From Rhodocollybia butyracea (lineage: Eukaryota > Basidiomycota > Agaricomycetes > Agaricales > Omphalotaceae), in the NCBI GenBank assembly GCA_015501585.1, contig JADNRY010001040.1, positions 1 to 18,429 of the forward strand: a stretch of DNA of 18,429 nt, in the 5' to 3' direction. Both the position numbers and the translations under genes were made by a program. This document shows positions 7,742 through 16,904 of this stretch, in pieces (the stretch's first letter is position 1; every line of letters begins with the position of its first letter). The notes beneath the pieces are model-generated. The model saw nothing but the letters and a program-made list of their open reading frames with translations, was not told where the DNA came from and did no database searches.

Positions 7742-8701
7742 ACCCGGGATATCATAATCGAAACTGTACATTGAGTGTTGCGGAACGGCGATAACTTGAT
7801 AATTAATTAAGATTGTTTGGTCGATCGTAAGCTACAACAATCATCACGCTCAAGGGAGTAGAGAGTGTTAATTGGGTTAAACACTACAGAAGAGCGGGTT
7901 TACCTAGACCATCGATGACTTCTGGAACCACCGCAAGCTTTCAAGTATGCGAGTATTTATCCTTAATAACGTACAACCTGGAAAAGTGAGTCAATAAATT
8001 GAGTGAAGTGAATGTGTAAACGTGCCATAGGGAACAGGTTGGGAACAGGGGTGCGGCGAGGAACAGCCCGATATCTATACAGTGGCCCAACATACAAAAT
8101 GGCAGGAAGTTAGGAACTGCCTTGAAGGAACACCTCTGTCACCCAGAAGAAGAAAGTAGAGCGGACGATGGTTGATTGTAGAGCCACAAAGCATTATTCA
8201 GATCCTTGACAATATGATCCCGGCACAGTGCTGAGTAGCTGTCATACAAGTTTCGTGGTTCAGACTCAGAATTCAACGGCGTAGAGATAAAATTACATAG
8301 AGTGATGCAGAGTCTGGAGATGGAGACGCCCGGCGCAGCCGTCGGAGCACTTGATAGGCCCAATTCGAATGGAGAGGGAAGTACATCCGGAAATTACTAG
8401 CAGTCGTACACTCGAGGTTCGACGTTCCCGTTTGATTACGGTCCGAGATAGCTATAACGGAAAACGAAGCGTTTCAGAACATATCTATGGCTGTTTGTGC
8501 CGTGTATCCATCCATCCATCTATCTATCTATGGTCTTTGAGTTACAGCTGTTGACAGACGCCCATCGAGATGCTGTAGCAAGCGTTTATTCCGTGATTGA
8601 CTTTGTCCTTCGACCACTTTCTTCTTTCAAGTTTCTGCACCAAATACTACCCGTACCCGCTTTACGAACGGAAATTAAACACAACGCGAACATACTTCCG
8701 G
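7742..8701. other. Intergenic; weak minus-strand ORF and a microsatellite
   Basis: This stretch lies between member 3 and the NACHT gene. A 74-codon minus-strand frame (8139-8363, containing ESEPRNLYDSYSALCRDHIV) looks mildly protein-like but has no partner exon and no recognised motif. Otherwise nothing was seen except the tetranucleotide repeat listed separately. Confidence 0.4.
8504..8531 (+). repeat. (ATCC)n(ATCT)n microsatellite
   Basis: Compound tetranucleotide repeat: three ATCC units run into three ATCT units (gtatccatccatcc, then atctatctatctatgg). It lies about 170 bp upstream of the NACHT start codon. Confidence 0.85.
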
Positions 8702-10812
8702 ATGTTTAGCGAGTCTCACGACTTCGTTATCGGTGGGGAATCTTCAACTATGCTGCCCGCGATGTGAATATATCTATGCATGATGGAGAAAGAGGTGTGT
8801 TGGCCACCTTGCTCACGTATCGATGAACGATGTCACTTAACACATTGAAAAGGCCTTCGCATGTTGTATCGGCATGCATCTACTTCAGCTCTTTTTAATG
8901 CAGAAGCTCGTTTCCCGCCGCCATTGTGCCACCCAGGGACACGAGAAGCAATTCTGAAAGAATTGAAGGACTGGGTCAAACAGGATACACCACAAGTTTC
9001 TCCAAATGATTCGAGTATCCGCTGGCTCTATGGTCCAGCTGGAGCGGGAAAGTCGGCTGTTGCTCAGACTTTCGCAGAAGCATGTGCAAAGGACGGGATC
9101 CTGGCTGGGACTTTCTTCTTCTGGCGCTCTGATAAGTCCCGAAAACAACCCTGGAGGGCTATTCACCACACTTGCTTTGCAAATCGCTGGCGCGATGCCC
9201 GAGTTACGCCCGATCATAAACTCAGTGGTCATTAAAAATCCCTCTATCCTCACATCATCAATCGAGAGCCAGTTTAACGGCCTTATTTTGCAGCCCTGGC
9301 TCAAGGTCCAGATGCACCAGGAGTTACTTGGGAAACCTCCATTAAAGCGCACCCGGATTATCATCATTGATGGTCTGGATGAGTGCTCCAATAGCCGTGA
9401 TCAACAACGTATCCTTTTCATTCTCAAAGATGCAATGCATAAACACCCCCTTCCATTCCGCATTTTAATTGCCAGCAGACCAGAACCTCGCATCCAAGGG
9501 TCCTTTAACAGCCCACAGCTCAGATCTATCTGTCATTGGATACCTCTCGACGATAATCTATATCGAGCATCTCATGAAATTCGAGTATTTTTGCAGGACA
9601 AATTCCAAGAAATACTCCATCGCCACTCGCATACAATGGAGGATGTTCCTCGTCCTTGGCCAACTCATAACCAGATTGATGTCCTTGTGGGAAAGGCTTC
9701 AGGACACTTCATATACCCATCGACAGTGCTAAAATACATTGATGATGATGCTGCAGTCCCTGCAGACCGTCTCAATGTGGTACTTGGTATTCAGCCACCT
9801 GAGGGAGCAGAATCACCATTCATTGAGCTGGATGTTCTTTACCATCAAATTTTGTCAACTGCGCACCAAAAGAGCCCTAAGCTGGTCCACATTCTTGGGC
9901 CATCTTAGTGTTCGGGATTTGATGTCCGTATACAATGGGCTCTCAAGGGAGATCTTGGTGCGTCTACTCGCAGTTGAGATGAAGTCTCTAGGCGCTCTCC
10001 ACGCCGCACTATCTGGTGTCCATTCTCTTTTCAGTGGCCCTTCACCTGTTGAATCCGACCTTTGTTTTTGCCATGCTTCTTTTGTGACATTTTTATCAAA
10101 CTATGAAAGGTCCTTACAGTTTTATATCAACAAATCAGCTGTCCATGACTACCTTGCACAGTGCTGCTTATCTGTGATTGAGGTTGAGGGCCCTAAAGCT
10201 TTTCCCCAATCACTTCTGAACCTGAACACTGGTTCTGTTCATTTGTTGGAGTATGCTCTCTCAAATTGGACACATCATCTTACCTATGCATGTGGCACCG
10301 CTCAACTTCTGTCAAGACTTGATACTTTCAACGTTTATTCCGCTTTTCTTACTCTATTTCAATCTTACATTTCCAACTCATCTGGCACCATGTCATACTT
10401 TATTGGTGGAAGGCCTCCACCCTGGTCATTGGGTAATTTTCTTTTACAAACATATACAATCCAGGCTCACTTCAAGGTATGAGGTACCCTTCCATGCACT
10501 TTCATTGCTTACGGAGTCCCGCTGTATACTGCTCCTCAGAGTAAACATAACAAAGTCTTGCAACATTTTCTTGGTATATCCACCATTGGCTTCACCATCG
10601 TTATTGATGGCCTCAAAATCTCCATTCGATTCCCCTCTGACTTGTATTCACAGGGTACCTGGGCTATTGCTGGTAAGATAATGTCAAATATCTTCTCAGA
10701 AGTCATGTCACAGGTACCCTCTCATTCCATTTCATCATTATCCGAATATCTCGCCTCTTCTTCTTTAACAGTTACCCCATTCCTTCGAACAAAAGATATT
10801 CTTGACCGTTGA
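8702..10812 (+). pseudogene. NACHT NTPase (NLR-like), three exons, with three single-base frame changes
   Basis: Exon 1 (8702-8794) starts MFSESHDFVIGG. After a -1 frame change in the G run 8735-8738 it reads FNYAARDVNISMHDGER, the usual N-terminus of Agaricomycete NACHT proteins. Intron 1 (8795-8852, phase 1) joins to GLRMLYRHASTSALFNAEARF and CHPGTREAILKEL. Walker A is GPAGAGKS (9032-9055), Walker B IIIIDGLDEC (9357-9386), and LIASRPEPRI follows near 9465-9494. An extra base in the A run 9142-9145 moves the frame (FFFWRSDKSR to NNPGGLFTTLALQI). Another extra base in GGGCC 9897-9901 moves it again (KLVHILG to HLSVRDLMSVYNG). An in-frame TGA at 10480 disappears if a 63-nt intron (10477-10539, gtatga...ctcag) is spliced in phase 0, leading to SKHNKVLQHFLG and stop at 10810-10812. 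Restored length would be about 660 aa. There are no WD40, ankyrin or TPR repeats. NACHT proteins are signalling NTPases, in fungi linked to non-self recognition. Recent pseudogene, or assembly errors. Confidence 0.85.
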
Positions 10813-10920
10813 CATGATTTAGAGGATCGCGATTGCTGCAGACTGTCAGCTCACTTGTATTAACAATAAAACCCTACCACACTACGGGAGCAACAATTTT
10901 TTCAGTTTCTAAGGCAAACA

Positions 10921-11130
10921 ATACGGTCTCTCAGAGCATATAGAGCCGCTGCTAGAGGCTGTGAGGTTGTGTACCCTCCCCCAATACACCATAGAAGCAA
11001 GATGCGGACTACCGTACAGCGATGCAGCTTTGCCATGGAGTGCTGGTGTTCTCGTCCGAGACAAAGGGCAGAATCTGGGACAGCGCGCGATGGGTACAGG
11101 GTCTGTTGTTGGGAGGGAAGAGGCATGTGA
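10921..11130 (-). repeat. Repeat copy A: diverged copy of a gene 3' end
   Basis: The stretch from atacggtctctcagagc through taccctccccc, gaagcaaga, gactaccgtacagcgat, tctcgtccgagacaaagg and gggtacagggtctgttg follows, block by block, the sequence at 16950-17160 (copy C). It is also the inverse of copy B (15803-16128). Its coding sense would be the minus strand, where PQQQTLYP and GGGYT survive but the frame is broken. It is more diverged than B and C are from each other. It sits just downstream of the NACHT gene. Confidence 0.7.
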
Positions 11131-12728
11131 AAATTGGGTTCCTCCAGTCCCAGTACTACAGTATTATACCACGGGATGATAGTATACGAATTTATTTTCT
11201 GTACGATGCCGGTATGGCAACCCAAGAATCATTACTACTGAAGTGATAATGGGTAACACAAAATGGACATACCAAATACTCAGGCCCCAGGGTTAGGTTA
11301 GGTTTATTACTGACTTGGACCAAGGGAAACCACAAAATTTACCTCAGCAGTCATCGATCGACGATCAATCGACGATTCATCCGTTGAGTCAGGAAATCAT
11401 CAAGTACCTGGTTTTTTGCGAGAGAAACCAACCCTGCAGCAATTATTAGGTCGGTTAAGGTCAGTTACCAGTATCGATATCATGAAATACTGAAGAGACA
11501 GTTGAGAGCATCGAGATAGACACAGGGCCGATCGTAGTTTGAAGAGCAGTCACGTGATCATAAATGGCTGTTGACTTTAAGCGCCCGAGACTTTCTCTGA
11601 TCATGACCCTCAAAGCTGCATTAATCATTATCGGCTCATGCCAAGCAACGGATGGGAGGCATGGAACGGCGTTGCAACGCTATAGATGTATACAGATGTC
11701 GGTCTTCAATTTCATCTAAAAGGTGTGTTTTCAAGCGGTATAGCGTCGCAGGAGTGTCAGCCGGACTACCTGCCTTGTAACTCAGTTCTACCTAGCCGAT
11801 GTTCACCTAACCCTTTAGCCTAGTCTTATAAACGTTAAACTCCAGATCCCCGTCTTTGGCGACAGAGTAATCCCTGGCTGGATCTAAAAGAGTTACCGGC
11901 TCTCTCTACGACGGATCATTAATGCATTAAGCTGGGAGAGATCGCCGGAAAATGAGATTTCCGTTTGCCATGTCTTTCGAACAAGAAACCTGAATACTAT
12001 CCCATTGTCCTAGTCCTCCTAGGCCTCAAGGCCACACATCTCACGACGCTGCACTGAAACGGGTGGTCACTCAAGTGCATGACGTAGCAAAACCCGTAAT
12101 GAATAATTATCGATTAATCGATTATGCATTTATGACTAGCTATTAAAACTTCCTTTTTTGGATCTCGCCATTTTCCCCAGATCAGTCTCGCTACAAGCGC
12201 TCAGATTTCAAAGCTCCCACAAGGCAGTCAAATGGCAGAAGGAAGTCAAACAGACAACATCGAAGAAATCATTGGCACAAGCAAATTCTCTAAAAACGCT
12301 TTACCTCCCATTAAGTAGTCTCGATTCCATTAGTCTTGCTTCTTGGTCTCACTTCGATACGAGCTGATTTACCGGTCTCGTATGTAGGGTAGACTGGCCA
12401 AGTGGCTCATACTGCATCCAAGGTGAGCTTAAAAACGTCTGGTATTGCTTGAAGCAGCGCTCGTGTATGCACCGCCAGTCGATCTACAGATAGTGTGAGA
12501 CTTGAAATTTCCACAGTATACAATCCCTAGTCTAAATTCCCTTTTTTCTATCGTTGCCTCTTTCTCAGCTTTATCCCCCACGCCGCCAGCCTTCACTAAT
12601 GTCTCCGCATCCCTCCGCTAGCATGGACAGTAGTCCCTTCTGCAGTATACTATACCATGCGTCTATAGGTATTCAAATAATACCTTCTGCGGTGTTCCCA
12701 GCAAAAAATCAACTTTGAGTTTTGAGGA
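11131..12728. other. Long gene-poor stretch
   Basis: No gene was recognised on either strand; all frames are short. It contains a ttaggttaggtt run (11293-11304), which is only two telomere-like units, and a cluster of atcgatcgacgatcaatcg repeats near 11352-11380. It also has a perfect 14-bp palindrome, ATCGATTAATCGAT (12109-12122). No RNA gene and no convincing LTR pair were found. Confidence 0.5.
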
Positions 12729-14221
12729 TTAGCTGAAGCGTTCCGGGGGCAGATACTCTCTGAGAGCTTTCCATCTATAACCATAAATCAGCGTAGTGAC
12801 AACATGAAGAATTAATGGTTCTACATTTGTACGACGTGCCAATACAGAACTCATCTCGCCAGAACCACCTAAATTTGTTAACTCCATAGTGGGAATGGTG
12901 AATGTTTGTGGTATGTCTATAGGATAGCAACTGGGTAAGTTTTTGGGCGGGAAGGAAAGGAAAATTAACAAGCTTACTAAGAGATGTTGGTCGAAAGACA
13001 ATGGGCTGGGCCACTGCGGGCGGTTCTGTGGTCAGAGAATGTGCGTTTGCAACAGGTTTTCTGAGTATAAAATAGTTGGAGAGAATGGTGAGCGTATATA
13101 TCCTGCCCAAAATGTCATATATCAGGATGGATGCTATATAAAAAGTTATCAATGTATCTCGAACACTGCACGATACACGGAACTTCAACTCACGCGAGCG
13201 ATTGTTTGTCGCAAGAAGAGAGAGCATAACAATTGTGGATGCTGACGTAGTAATTCCGCAAGTCACGGATTGTATAGAGAGGCGACGAAGTAGACTAGGC
13301 CTAGCATTCAGGAAATCCAACAGGGATTATGAGGGGTAGTACCTTCGGGTCGCAGCATAGTTTGTCTTGATTGTACTTGTAGTATAAAGCATGACCATCG
13401 CAATGTAAAGGTCAGTAGCGGCAGACAGTGTAGCCGCAGTGCTTGTGGCTCATAAGTCGTGTGTTTGTGAAAGAGGTAGTATCCTTACATCGCAAGGTTA
13501 AAGTTAAATGGCGAAAGCGCTTGGTTTACAAATACCCGGATACCAAATACCCAGTGGAACACTACCTGAATAGTTTCTGTTATCCGTTTATGTAGGAGCA
13601 GGGACAACATAGTACTTACCTGCGCAATCAGAAGCAGGCATGCAAGGAAAGTTATCACTTTATTGTGGGTTCTTTAGTAGCTCTATTAGCGAGTGGAGTG
13701 TAGATAAGCAATGGAATATACGCACATTTTCCAAAACCGATGAGTCAAAAATATTTGTTCAACCATAGCACTACTGTAAGTACATAAAATGGTGGTTGGG
13801 AACATCCATAGTTGTGCACGTGCAGATAGAGACGGTAAACCTGGATAAAGGATAAGTCAATATATGAAGGTCATACAAAGCTCGCTCCAAGCCGCTACCT
13901 GCTGAATCCAATACCATCCACTGAACAAACATAAAAGTCACGATGTCCTCGATTGGTTGGTTTAAACAGGAACTTACATAGTATACATTATAACATATGA
14001 CGGCCGTACATATCGTGTCTATCAACAAGGCAACACTCACACTCCAACGGAAAAAGAGATCGGGGCGAGAGTTCAGGAAGTAAAACCCCCCAAGGACGAT
14101 TTCGGCTCCATAGAACAACATGTTGATCCAAGAACCAGCAAGGAGGTAGCTTCATCATTGTCAATGCTTCCGAACTGGAATGGAACTATAGCACATACGG
14201 TGGTGATAGAGGGGGAGGCAT
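12729..14221 (-). CDS. DUF6534-type multi-pass membrane protein, ten exons, intact
   Basis: From an ATG at 14221 (MPPPLSPP) the following exons join with consistent phase: 14199-14221, 13978-14149, 13899-13920, 13726-13840, 13671-13620, 13565-13489, 13441-13343, 13300-13194, 13133-12978 and 12916-12729. All nine introns are 42-61 nt with GT-AG ends. The summed length is 1011 nt (336 aa), the usual size for the family. Landmarks are YLLAGSWINMLFYGAEIVLG, FRWSVSVALLIDTICTAVI, SSAMVEQIFLTHRFWK, NKVITFLACLLLIAQ, DLYIAMVMLYTTSTIKTNY, SLLRRLSIQSVTCGITTSAS and GRIYTLTILSNY, giving about seven hydrophobic helices. The VEQ-FL-HR-WK, LLRRL-IQ and GRIYTLT blocks are those I know from the large Agaricomycete DUF6534 family, whose function is unknown. 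The C-terminal tail (from about residue 240) is soluble and ends YLPPERFS. The exon 8 acceptor could instead lie six bases further in, costing two residues. Confidence 0.85.
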
Positions 14222-14939
14222 GGCTCACGGGTCAAAGAGGAAGGAATAATACGTGTATGAAGAGACTTATCAACAGCGTTTTTAACAGATTTCTCTCAGT
14301 CTGCCCGTCAACGCACCTGATGACAACATATGCCTAAGGGGGAAAGTATGCCACGCCACGCCATTCTAAGTAACTTACTTCCTGAATGTCCCACCGCTCC
14401 GGTTTCAGGTTTCGCGTTTGAACACCACTTCCAATTTGCACATCTATCTCGTACATACTCACGCACCATGACGACAGCTCTCGTATTTCTTCAAATCGAC
14501 AGACGAAAACACTGGATTCGAGGAAAAATAGTAACTAGGACGGCCAAGAGGACAGCCCATAAAGATTATTAACATTGAATAAGAAGAGCGGGAACTAGAT
14601 CGAGAACGGTTGACCAACCTATTCTACATGCCCTGTTCTGCTTACGACATGTTTGATACGAGCGACGTTTCGGTAGTGCTAAGGATTGAACGTTGAACTC
14701 TTAAAGATAGGGCTCCATCCAGGTAGATCCAGGTCTATGGGTCCTGAAAAAGATGTGAAAGCACGGCCATGGAGACCCCGGTTTATTAGGTGTGAACCCA
14801 GATCCTGGATGCCTTTGACGTGAGTATTTTGACCGAATTTTGACCGAATTTTGCCCTATTTTTCCGGTAGGTTATATACAAGCCACAAGTTGTTTTTTTG
14901 TATATATCAACCGTTTCAAAGCTAATGAGCTACGCTAAA
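14222..14939. other. Intergenic region
   Basis: The promoter side of the DUF6534 gene and the 3' side of the next minus-strand gene. It contains a short tandem repeat, ttttgaccgaa twice (14827-14848). It also has an inverted repeat TATATACAA (14873-14881) / TTGTATATA (14898-14906) with a 16-nt loop, which could mark the 3' untranslated region of the minus-strand gene. The open frame at 14330-14572 (plus) has no recognisable content. Confidence 0.45.
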
Positions 14940-15802
14940 CTAAAATCCCAAATCCTCATCTTCATCCATTTCCTGAAAAGGCATGTGAGATGATGGCAGT
15001 GCTTTTTACGCGGTTCAGAAAGTGTGTGAGGTTTTCGAAGTAGCGAGAAATGTTCTGGTGCATAGTAATATCTGCAGGAGAACCAAGGTGTACTGTTTCC
15101 CCCAAGCACTCATGGTGGAACGAGGAGATGCTCGGGTCATAGCGAAAAAGCGGATGGAAGGGATAAATGCAAAGGATAGTGTCTGGAATGGACGAGTTTG
15201 AGAAGTGATAGCTTGAAGACCGACGTTTGGGAGTGCGGCAATATCTTCTGCTTTTGAGACTGCAGCGTGTTTCCCATTCTTACCTCCACCTTTTGAGTAC
15301 ATGGTCTCAACTAGTATAATAAGTGAGTGGAATCCCTGAGCATCAATAAGAAAAATGTACCTCTTCCCAGGAATAACTTGTACGCATGCGGGTTATCTTT
15401 CTGGACTCGAGCTAACACAAACCCCCATGACCTTATTTTCTTTCGTCGTTTAGCCATTGTCTGTGTATCAATCTGAGTAAAAACATGAGATGATTGAAAG
15501 TTAAGAGAAACAAACCTGAGTTGCGTTGCTTGCGGCACTGACTTGTGCATTTAAACTGTTTCCTGTCACTGCGGTAGTCCATCGTTTGAGACAGTCACTA
15601 GCAGTTTGTGACACCTCGATCCTGAGAAAGACGATTTCTCTCGTGGAAGGCTAAGATCATGCGTTGGCGCCAATGATAACTCCCCGTTTTGCTTTCGAAT
15701 CAGCTGCATGTACACCTCGAATTCCGAACTGCCTTTGAGGCATGTTCTGTCTGATGTTTGCTCTCTAAGCGCAACAAGTTTGTGAAGGAGAAGAGAACGA
15801 TC
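14940..15802 (-). CDS. Unrecognised intron-containing gene, 5' side adjoining repeat B
   Basis: Read on the minus strand: an open block from the edge of repeat B (SAGEDRSLLLHKLVALREQ...), then VSQTASDCLKRWTTAVTGN and NAQVSAASNATQ. A 43-nt intron follows (15473-15515, with cttaac branch and tactcag acceptor). Exon 15361-15472 is IDTQTMAKRRKKIRSWGF...AYKLFLGR, very basic at its start. Intron 15311-15360 (50 nt, phase 1) leads to exon from 15310, VETMYSKGGGKNGKHAAVSK..., which stays open to a stop at 15015-15017. A second protein-like frame (SSIPDTILCIYPFHPLFRY, NISRYFENLTHFLNR) overlaps the end of that exon. It could continue over a 37-nt intron (14973-15009) to EMDEDEDLGF-stop at 14940. I cannot decide between the two ends; a one-base shift in the exon would join the first part to the second. 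The start lies in, or was replaced by, repeat B. No family recognised. Confidence 0.4.
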
Positions 15803-16128
15803 TTCGCCCGCGGACACACTTCGCTGCACCATTCTTCGAGCCCCTACAGCATCTCCGATCCCAGCCTGCCCCTGCCCCTCCCCGCCCCTCAACAGAGCCC
15901 GTACCCCACCCCACAACAATCCCTGTACCCCATCGCCGCGTCTGACTCTGGTTCGTCGTACGTCCTACCGTTTGTCTCGGACGAGAACACAGCACCCCGT
16001 GGATCGCTGCTGGATCGCTGTACGGCAGTCCGTACGTTGCTTCCTCGGCGTATCCTGGAGGGGGAGGGTACACACCCGCGGCATCGGCGTATGCTCAGAG
16101 CCCGTATATCATGAGCTCGGGGACATCA
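15803..16128 (+). repeat. Repeat copy B: inverted duplicate of the 3' end of the 16.9-18.4 kb gene
   Basis: The plus strand encodes RGHTSLHHSSSPYSISDPSL, PLPLPAPQQSPYPTPQQ, LYPIAASDSGSSYVLPF, then after a frame change SLYGSPYVASSAYPGGGGYT, AASAYAQSPYIMSSGTS-stop. The minus strand at 16933-17252 (copy C) has the same text with scattered differences. B keeps one base (caccattcttcg versus caccaacttcg) whose loss in C shifts the frame, so B is closer to the ancestral reading there. Two short low-complexity features stand out: PQQ-SPYP repeats and a GGGGY/SAYAQSPY end. It carries no promoter or upstream exons, so it is a gene-end fragment, not a functional copy. Confidence 0.8.
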
Positions 16129-16904
16129 TAGGGACTTCATCTCAGTAGTGAGAAAATGTATCAAGCCTGAATATTGAATGCTCAGAATCTTGAAACACCA
16201 GAATTGCTCCAAGAATTTGGAGCAGTTTACCGTCATCCCTATAAGCATTTGACATAATCTGACGGTAAAGAGCACCGTAGCAATGTATCCGAAGACTCTT
16301 GTCGTGCCTCAGGCCTCAATATACACTCGCCCCTTCGGTGGCATGGATCAGAGGATCTTGCTACATGACTTCCTGTACTTGCGTGTTCACCAGGGAGTTA
16401 GTGGCATTGGCAGGATCAACTCTTAATTGATTGCTGTAGACTGTATTAAAAACATCCACTGCAAGTGTTCGTATTCATATTAAAACAACAGTAAAACCGT
16501 ATTATTACACTTGATAGGTATGTAGCAAATATTCAAAGAAAGACATGTACAAAATGAAGAACAGCGTCTATGAAGCCCTAAAAACCATAAAATACTAAAT
16601 ACACAATGGATAGCGATGAGAAGAGCTGCAGCAAAACAGGTTAGTAAGGTAGGTAAGATAAGGTAGGAGTAGGTACAATGTAGCACAACAGGTGATCAAA
16701 CATCAGAATAGCATTTATCAACACCGTCCACTCCCCCGCAAAAAAAAGCGCGAAAAAAAGAAATAATCACAACGAACAACGAATTACCATAAAATTTATC
16801 AATAAGGACTAGGACTCTGACGACCGCAACGGGATATACGGACTCGAATACGAAGACGGGGGAAGGGATACATGGACGCGTCCCTATCCGCATACGGGCT
16901 CGCT
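16129..16904. other. Spacer between inverted repeats B and C
   Basis: AT-rich, no gene recognised. It has a run of aggtaggtaag...aggtagg direct repeats near 16645-16673 and an A-rich tract (16739-16762). Two consecutive hairpins at 16206-16269 are listed separately. Being flanked by inverted repeats of about 320 bp, this spacer could invert or extrude a large hairpin. Confidence 0.45.
16206..16269. other. Two adjacent perfect inverted repeats
   Basis: GCTCCAA-gaat-TTGGAGC (16206-16223, 7-bp stem, 4-nt loop) is followed at once by TTTACCGTCA (16226-16235) and its exact complement TGACGGTAAA (16260-16269) with a 24-nt loop. No neighbouring gene explains them as an intron or terminator. They could form structures in an RNA or be remnants of a small inverted-repeat element. 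Confidence 0.5.

Noticed and set aside
8139..8363. Minus-strand 74-codon ORF as a gene
   Set aside because: Mildly protein-like but no signal, domain or partner exon; noted only within the intergenic entry.
11293..11304. ttaggttaggtt as a telomere repeat
   Set aside because: Only two units, far from a true array, and genes continue on both sides.
11567..11928. Possible solo LTR (tgttgac...aatgca, about 360 bp, ending after a ctctctctacgacggatc stretch)
   Set aside because: No target-site duplication matches at the two ends and no second copy or polymerase sequence is in the window.
15765..16073. Minus-strand ORF with Gly/Arg-rich protein
   Set aside because: It is the antisense shadow of the PQQ-SPYP low-complexity repeat B.
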